Assembly (NCBI RefSeq): GCF_019457595.1
Contig: NZ_CP080419.1
Span: 3,100,001 to 3,164,000, forward strand
DNA from: Shewanella psychrotolerans
GTDB taxonomy: Bacteria > Pseudomonadota > Gammaproteobacteria > Enterobacterales > Shewanellaceae
DNA length: 64,000 nt
Direction of reading: 5' to 3'
The translations under genes and the position numbers were made by a program. A model generated the notes under the pieces. The model did not search any database, had not been told where the DNA came from, and saw nothing but the letters and a program-made list of their open reading frames with translations. Below, in pieces: positions 58,589 to 64,000 of the stretch. Every line of letters starts with the position of its first letter. The stretch's first letter is position 1.

Positions 58589-58921
58589 TTAGTCAGGAAT
58601 CTTATCTTCTGACTTTTGGGTCTCTGTTACTGGTTGAGTAACAGCGGCTGCATCAGCACCTAAATCTTTCCACGAATCTTCGCTTTTCGCATGGTTAGCA
58701 CTTAAGTTACCAATGGTTAAACTTAAAGCGAAAAACGCAATTGCTAGAACAGCGGTAGAACGTGTTAAAAAATTACCTGAACCACTTGATCCAAATAATG
58801 TTGCTGATGCTCCGGCGCCAAAAGAGGCTCCCATATCAGCACCTTTACCTTGCTGGATTAAGATTAAGCCAATTAGACCTAACGCGACCAACAAGTAAAT
58901 AACCATTAGAACTTCGTACAT
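58589..58921 (-). CDS. secG: Preprotein translocase subunit SecG
   Basis: 110 residues with two membrane helices (about 3-23 and 52-72), a cytoplasmic loop QQGKGADMGASFGAGASATLFGSSG typical of SecG, and a hydrophilic tail. Part of the SecYEG channel. Starts three bases after tpiA. Confidence 0.95.
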   Translation of the reverse strand: MYEVLMVIYLLVALGLIGLILIQQGKGADMGASFGAGASATLFGSSGSGNFLTRSTAVLAIAFFALSLTIGNLSANHAKSEDSWKDLGADAAAVTQPVTETQKSEDKIPD

Positions 58922-58924
58922 ATT

Positions 58925-59707
58925 TTATGCGCTCATTGCTATCGAACATAAACTTAAAAACTCGGTAGAGTTTAAGCTTGCACCGCCTATCAGTCCACCA
59001 TCTACATCAGGCTGAGCAAATAGATCTGCTGCATTACTCGGCGTTACGCTACCACCGTACAAAATCCTGATATTCTCTCCAATATATGGAGAAACTTCAG
59101 AGAGGCGTTTGCGAATAAACGCATGAACTTCCTGTGCCTGCTCTGGCGTAGCGCTCTTACCTGTACCTACCGCCCATAAAGGTTCGTAGGCGATAATTGC
59201 GTTATCAAAAGCCATAGTGCCATTTTTTTCAATGACCACGTCTAGCTCTTCAGCAATCACCTCAAAGGTGCGTCTTGCTTCACGAGCCGGACCCGACTCA
59301 CCAACACAGAGTATCGGAGTCAAACCATGCTTCTGCGCTGCAGCGAACTTGTCCGCCACGATATCGCTTGTTTCGCCGTACATACGGCGACGTTCGGAGT
59401 GACCGATAATAACATATCGACATCCTGAATCTGACAACATCTGCCCAGACACTTCACCAGTATAAGCACCAAACTCATGTTGACTGAGGTTCTGTGCGCC
59501 CATCCTGACAAGACAACCATTTAAGGCTTCTTTGTTTGCATCTAGCTGCTGACGTACGCTTTCTAGAAATATACTAGGCGGACATAAGACTACTTCCGCA
59601 GAATCATTTTGAAGCTTATTAGCGAACTTGGTAAATAGCTCCTGCGCTAATTGCGCCGTGCCATTCATTTTCCAGTTCCCAGCGACCATTGGACGTCTAA
59701 GTGCCAT
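58925..59707 (-). CDS. tpiA: Triosephosphate isomerase
   Basis: 260 residues from the ATG at 59707, preceded by AAGGAGACAGTG; a longer frame upstream lacks similarity. GNWKMNG (catalytic Lys), IGHSERR (His95 equivalent), AYEPLWAVGTGKSATPEQ (Glu and loop 6) are all present. A glycolytic enzyme, here placed between glmM and secG, unlike in E. coli. Confidence 0.97.
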   Translation of the reverse strand: MALRRPMVAGNWKMNGTAQLAQELFTKFANKLQNDSAEVVLCPPSIFLESVRQQLDANKEALNGCLVRMGAQNLSQHEFGAYTGEVSGQMLSDSGCRYVIIGHSERRRMYGETSDIVADKFAAAQKHGLTPILCVGESGPAREARRTFEVIAEELDVVIEKNGTMAFDNAIIAYEPLWAVGTGKSATPEQAQEVHAFIRKRLSEVSPYIGENIRILYGGSVTPSNAADLFAQPDVDGGLIGGASLNSTEFLSLCSIAMSA

Positions 59708-59887
59708 CACTGTCTCCTTCTGAAAGCGGCGTGAATAATAGCGAACCACTTGTTAACTTACAATACCTAAATGCCGAATTTTTACGATAAACCGTCTACC
59801 CGTCTACTTTTTATCCTTAAACACTCAGCTGAGCACAGGATTTAACCAAGTAAAAGTTAAATCCTGATATCTTGTGTATTAATCGAT

Positions 59888-61219
59888 TTAAACTAACGCC
59901 CTGATGGCATCGGCAATGACATTGGCATGACGAGTCACATCGCTAGCAATGTCACCTTCAACCATCACACGAATAAGCGGCTCGGTTCCTGATTTTCTTA
60001 ACAGTACCCGACCACGTTCGCCTAATTGCTTCTCCACCTCAGCTTGCGCAGCTAACACACTTTCCGCTGCCAGCGGATTATGATTGCCTTCGAAACGAAC
60101 GTTCACCAAAACTTGAGGCAACATTTTTATCCCCTCAGTTAACTCTTCAAGTGTCGCTTTCTTACGACACATTGCGGCTAAGACAAGGATCCCAGCAACA
60201 ATACCATCACCAGTTGTCCCATGATCAAGGTTAAGTATGTGACCCGAGTTTTCGCCGCCAATTCGCCATGCGTTCTTCTTAAGCAGCTCCATCACATAAC
60301 GATCGCCAACTTTAGATCTTGCGAATGGAATATCGCGGGCTTTTAGCGCTAACTCTAACCCCAAGTTTGACATCAGTGTGCCGACGACCCCACCTTGTAA
60401 GATCCCGCGGTCTTGAGCATCACAGGCTAGGATATAAAGAATTTCGTCCCCATCAATAACCTTACCATGACGATTAACCATCATAATGCGATCGCCATCG
60501 CCGTCGAGCGCTATGCCCAAATCGGCCTTTTCGGCAATTACAGTTTCACGGATTTTCCCCATCGAAGTGGCACCCACTTCATGATTAATGTTAATACCAT
60601 TGGGTGCTGCACCAATCACAACCACATCGGCACCTAACTCTCTAAATACATTAGGTGCAATGTGATAAGTCGCTCCATGAGCACAATCAACCACAATTTT
60701 TAATCCCTTAAGCGTATGCTCTGCAGGAAAGTTACCTTTGCAATATTCAATATATCGGCCAGGGGCATCATCTATACGCGAAACTTTACCCAATAAATGT
60801 GACTCCACACAAGTTAGCGGCTTTTCAAGTTCAGCTTCGATTTCAAGCTCGATGGCGTCATCCAATTTACTACCATCATTTGAAAAAAACTTGATGCCGT
60901 TATCGTAATAAGGATTATGTGATGCACTGATCACCACACCAGCCTCAGCCCGAAAGGTACGTGTAAGATAGGCGACTGCGGGCGTTGGCATTGGCCCCAT
61001 CAGCATCACATTTAACCCAGCCGCAGACAGACCGGCTTCCATTGCCGATTCGAACAAATAACCTGAAATACGAGTGTCTTTACCAATAATCACCTTGTTA
61101 GTGCCTGCACGCGTGAGCACTCGCCCTGCAGCCCAACCTAATTTTAAGGCCAGTTCAGGAGTCATTTTTCCTGAACCAACCTTACCTCTAATACCATCAG
61201 TACCAAAAAATTTTCTCAC
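59888..61219 (-). CDS. glmM: Phosphoglucosamine mutase GlmM
   Basis: 443 residues. [12 protein letters not shown] at the start, the phosphoserine loop [13 protein letters not shown] (Ser about residue 102), the DGDGDR metal site and [12 protein letters not shown] phosphate site. It converts glucosamine 6-phosphate to the 1-phosphate for cell-wall synthesis. Downstream of folP as in E. coli. Confidence 0.98.
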   Translation of the reverse strand: MRKFFGTDGIRGKVGSGKMTPELALKLGWAAGRVLTRAGTNKVIIGKDTRISGYLFESAMEAGLSAAGLNVMLMGPMPTPAVAYLTRTFRAEAGVVISASHNPYYDNGIKFFSNDGSKLDDAIELEIEAELEKPLTCVESHLLGKVSRIDDAPGRYIEYCKGNFPAEHTLKGLKIVVDCAHGATYHIAPNVFRELGADVVVIGAAPNGININHEVGATSMGKIRETVIAEKADLGIALDGDGDRIMMVNRHGKVIDGDEILYILACDAQDRGILQGGVVGTLMSNLGLELALKARDIPFARSKVGDRYVMELLKKNAWRIGGENSGHILNLDHGTTGDGIVAGILVLAAMCRKKATLEELTEGIKMLPQVLVNVRFEGNHNPLAAESVLAAQAEVEKQLGERGRVLLRKSGTEPLIRVMVEGDIASDVTRHANVIADAIRALV

Positions 61220-61285
61220 GATGTTAACCTCTTACATCCACAGCTAGGATGTCTATATTTACAAATAGTATTATTATCAACGGTG

Positions 61286-62152
61286 CTATAGCGTCTTAAA
61301 ATGCGTGGTAGCATGCATGACCTCAATCATATCGACAGTCTCTTTGACGTCATGTACACGAAGAATATGTGCTCCTTTCTGCACACTTAACATTGCAGCG
61401 GCCAAACTTCCCGCTAACCGCTCATCAACATCTGCTTGCAAAAGCTGCCCAATCATACTTTTTCTTGAAAGTCCGATTAACAAAGGCAGCTCAAAACGAT
61501 TAAATTCAGCCAAGCGATTCAGTAATTCATAATTATGAGCAAGCGTCTTACCAAAACCAAAACCAGGATCTAAGAGAATTTGAGAACGATCAATGCCCTG
61601 GGCTTCACATGCGTTAATTCGCATATTAAAAAACTGCACAATATCTTCAACAATATCACCATACACAGGCGATTGCTGCATCGTTCGCGGCTGCCCTTGC
61701 ATGTGCATCAAGCAAACCGGCACGTTAAGCTTGGCGGCAACGGATAAAGCGTCTGGTTCCTGCAATGCCCTCACATCATTAATAAGATGAGCGCCACTCT
61801 CAACCGCCTCTTGCATCACTTGTGCTTTACTTGTATCAATCGATATCCAGACATCATGGTTGGCACTAACATACTCAACAAGCGGAATAACCCTCTCTAG
61901 TTCCTGCTCAAGCGTGACACCTGCCGCGCCTGGCCGAGTTGACTCTCCACCAATATCGATAAAACTTGCTCCTTGGGAAACCATCAAATCTGCGTGTCGG
62001 CAAGCCCGTTCAAAGCTATTATGATGACCACCATCAGAAAACGAGTCTGGTGTCACATTCAAAATCCCCATCACATGTGGGCGATTAAGAGATATTTGTT
62101 TCTGTCTGCTGACTAACTGCAAAAGATCTTCCTCGACAACAATGAACAGCAA
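61286..62152 (-). CDS. folP: Dihydropteroate synthase
   Basis: 288 residues with a TTG start (GAAGG six bases upstream). GILNVTPDSFSDGG and SFIDIGGESTRPGA are the pterin-phosphate-site motifs. It joins pterin and p-aminobenzoate in folate synthesis and is the sulfonamide target. The start choice is moderately sure since no ATG precedes the core in this frame. Confidence 0.95.
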   Translation of the reverse strand: MLFIVVEEDLLQLVSRQKQISLNRPHVMGILNVTPDSFSDGGHHNSFERACRHADLMVSQGASFIDIGGESTRPGAAGVTLEQELERVIPLVEYVSANHDVWISIDTSKAQVMQEAVESGAHLINDVRALQEPDALSVAAKLNVPVCLMHMQGQPRTMQQSPVYGDIVEDIVQFFNMRINACEAQGIDRSQILLDPGFGFGKTLAHNYELLNRLAEFNRFELPLLIGLSRKSMIGQLLQADVDERLAGSLAAAMLSVQKGAHILRVHDVKETVDMIEVMHATTHFKTL

Positions 62153-62316
62153 GTTGAACCTTCAATTGAAATAACTAGTTATGACAATGGTAAGATTTAC
62201 AACGCTGTAAACATATATTTTAGCCATTTTGAATAATGAGATAACGAAAGCGATAGCTACTAGTCTCTCAAAAATCATTCCACCGTTTAATTCGTTGAAT
62301 TAACCGATCGTAAACA

Positions 62317-62340
62317 AGAAAACCCCTTTCGGGGTTTTCT
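62317..62340 (-). terminator. ftsH terminator
   Basis: AAAACCCC-hairpin loop-GGGGTTTT with T-rich flank, about 40 bp after the ftsH stop. Confidence 0.75.
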
Positions 62341-62375
62341 ATTATTGTAAATACTCACTAATTCAATAAGTCGAA

Positions 62376-64000
62376 TTATTTAGTAACAGGTGACTCATCA
62401 ACACCTTTTGTATCGCTTGGAGTCGATGCTTCGCTCTGAGGCTCTACAACCTCAGCATCATTAACCTCAGCTTGCTTGCCACCTTTATGATCGCCATTAC
62501 TGCCATTTTCGTCCATATTCCAATCGGCAGGAGCGCGTACTTCTCGACGAGACATAAGATCGTCTATCTGAGTAGAATCAAGAGTTTCATACTTCATCAA
62601 CGCATCTTTCATCGCATGAAGAATATCCATATTATCAGTTAAGAACTTATGGGCTCTGTCATAGTTACTATCGATAATCATCTTAACTTCGTCATCGATA
62701 ACTTTGGCAGTCTCATCAGACATATGCTGTGATTTACCCATACTGCGTCCAAGGAAAACTTCGTTATCATCTTCAGCATAAAGCACAGGACCCAGTTTTT
62801 CAGAGAAGCCCCACTGCGTTACCATGTTACGCGCAATAGACGTCGCATACTTAATATCTTGTGAAGCGCCGGTCGATACGCGTTCGCTACCATAGATAAG
62901 CTCTTCGGCAAGACGTCCACCGTAAGCCACAGAGATCTGGCTCTCAAGCTTTCTACGGCTCTGGCTGATAGCATCGGCTTCAGGCAAGAAGAAAGTCACA
63001 CCCAACGCACGACCACGTGGAATAATAGTCACCTTGTGCACAGGATCATGCTCCGGTACTAAGCAACCCACAATCGCATGACCCGCTTCATGGTAGGCGG
63101 TCATCTCTTTCTCATCTTCTGACATCACCATAGTGCGACGCTCAGCGCCCATCATGATCTTGTCTTTCGCACTTTCAAACTCTTCCATTCCAACAACGCG
63201 GCGATTTCCACGTGCAGCGAATAGCGCAGCTTCGTTGACAAGGTTGGCCAAATCCGCACCAGAGAAACCTGGAGTACCACGCGCAATAACGCTCGCCTTG
63301 ACATCATCGGCTAATGGCACTTTACGCATATGCACTTTCAGGATCTGTTCACGACCGCGCACATCAGGCAAGCCAACAACCACTTGACGGTCAAAACGAC
63401 CTGGACGCAGCAGCGCTGCATCGAGTACGTCTGGGCGGTTAGTCGCGGCAATAACAATAATACCTTCATTACCTTCAAAACCATCCATCTCAACCAGCAT
63501 CTGGTTTAATGTTTGCTCACGCTCATCGTGACCACCACCGACACCGGCACCACGCTGGCGACCAACGGCATCAATCTCATCGATAAAGATGATGCACGGT
63601 GCTGATTTTTTCGCTTGTTCAAACATGTCACGCACACGTGATGCACCGACACCGACAAACATCTCAACAAAATCTGAACCTGAGATAGTAAAGAAAGGCA
63701 CCTTAGCTTCACCAGCAATCGCCTTTGCAAGTAAGGTTTTACCTGTACCAGGAGGCCCAACAAGTAACACACCAGTAGGAATGCGACCACCTAGTTTTTG
63801 GAATTTGGTTGGTTCTTTCAGGTAATCAACCAACTCTTTAACGTCTTCTTTAGCTTCATCACAACCAGCAACGTCACCAAAGGTCGTCTTGATCTGATCT
63901 TCACCCATCAATTTGGCTTTACTCTTACCAAATGACATAGCGCCCTTTCCGCCGCCACCTTGCATCTGGCGCATGAAGAATATCCACACACCAATAAGCA
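62376..64000 (-). CDS. ftsH: ATP-dependent zinc metalloprotease FtsH, 5' end beyond window
   Basis: About 541 C-terminal residues are present; the first ~100 (periplasmic part and first membrane helix) lie outside. The visible part starts with the end of the second membrane helix ([11 protein letters not shown]). AAA motifs: [19 protein letters not shown], and [19 protein letters not shown]; zinc site HEAGH and downstream acidic ligand region. The C-terminal tail is hydrophilic and acidic. Membrane quality control and LpxC turnover. Confidence 0.97.
   Translation of the reverse strand, partial: LIGVWIFFMRQMQGGGGKGAMSFGKSKAKLMGEDQIKTTFGDVAGCDEAKEDVKELVDYLKEPTKFQKLGGRIPTGVLLVGPPGTGKTLLAKAIAGEAKVPFFTISGSDFVEMFVGVGASRVRDMFEQAKKSAPCIIFIDEIDAVGRQRGAGVGGGHDEREQTLNQMLVEMDGFEGNEGIIVIAATNRPDVLDAALLRPGRFDRQVVVGLPDVRGREQILKVHMRKVPLADDVKASVIARGTPGFSGADLANLVNEAALFAARGNRRVVGMEEFESAKDKIMMGAERRTMVMSEDEKEMTAYHEAGHAIVGCLVPEHDPVHKVTIIPRGRALGVTFFLPEADAISQSRRKLESQISVAYGGRLAEELIYGSERVSTGASQDIKYATSIARNMVTQWGFSEKLGPVLYAEDDNEVFLGRSMGKSQHMSDETAKVIDDEVKMIIDSNYDRAHKFLTDNMDILHAMKDALMKYETLDSTQIDDLMSRREVRAPADWNMDENGSNGDHKGGKQAEVNDAEVVEPQSEASTPSDTKGVDESPVTK

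Overview
This window is chromosomal DNA from a gammaproteobacterium, almost certainly a Shewanella. The evidence is protein similarity recognised by eye (NlpI, PNPase, TruB, RbfA, IF-2, NusA, RimP, SecG, GlmM, FolP, FtsH and the Deo enzymes all resemble E. coli orthologues). The blocks ftsH-folP-glmM-tpiA-secG-tRNA-Leu-tRNA-fMet-rimP-nusA-infB-rbfA-truB-rpsO and yjjV-deoCABD/ytjB-serB-radA, and the abundance of c-di-GMP proteins and a split periplasmic flavocytochrome c, fit the genus. No rRNA, CRISPR array, prophage, integrase or intact insertion sequence was seen.

Layout. 1-6.2 kb: c-di-GMP signalling genes (a PAS/GGDEF sensor cut by the window edge, a GGDEF-EAL protein and an HDOD protein), plus a periplasmic solute-binding protein and a thioesterase. 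6.4-15.9 kb: oxygen-independent hydroxylation genes, namely trhP (tRNA ho5U), a YfhL-type 2[4Fe-4S] ferredoxin and ubiT/ubiU/ubiV (anaerobic ubiquinone). This cluster is interrupted at 7.88-12.96 kb by an AT-rich cassette of a TetR regulator, an outer-membrane porin, a Tat-exported FAD reductase and a three-heme cytochrome c. A 49-bp duplicate of the ferredoxin gene's 5' end is left directly behind trhP, so the cassette appears to have been inserted at the start of that gene. 16-35.6 kb: membrane transporters (YjiH-like and an NCS2 purine permease), a 1230-residue two-propeller sensor kinase, CBS and PilZ proteins, a methyltransferase, a DEAD-box helicase, a pseudouridine synthase, radA, an alpha/beta hydrolase, and serB divergent from ytjB.

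35.6-44 kb: a nucleoside uptake and catabolism locus on the minus strand: nupC, a Tsx/OmpK-type channel, deoC, deoA, deoB, deoD. Its intergenic spacers hold several perfect inverted repeats. Upstream lie yjjV and an overlapping 54-residue protein gene. 44-64 kb: translation and RNA-processing genes (prfC, nlpI, pnp, rpsO, truB, rbfA, infB, nusA, rimP, two tRNAs), then secG, tpiA, glmM, folP and the 3' part of ftsH. A GGDEF-EAL gene on the opposite strand separates rpsO from pnp, which are adjacent in E. coli.

Most likely novelty: the TetR-porin-flavoreductase-cytochrome cassette looks like a self-contained anaerobic respiratory module. Its flavin subunit, by hand alignment, keeps the substrate-binding arginines of fumarate reductase but lacks the substrate histidine and the Glu/Arg proton-relay positions. 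Its cytochrome lacks one of the four hemes of the related flavocytochrome c domain. The substrate is unknown. Coordinates for start codons were chosen from ribosome-binding sites and family N-termini; no database search was possible.
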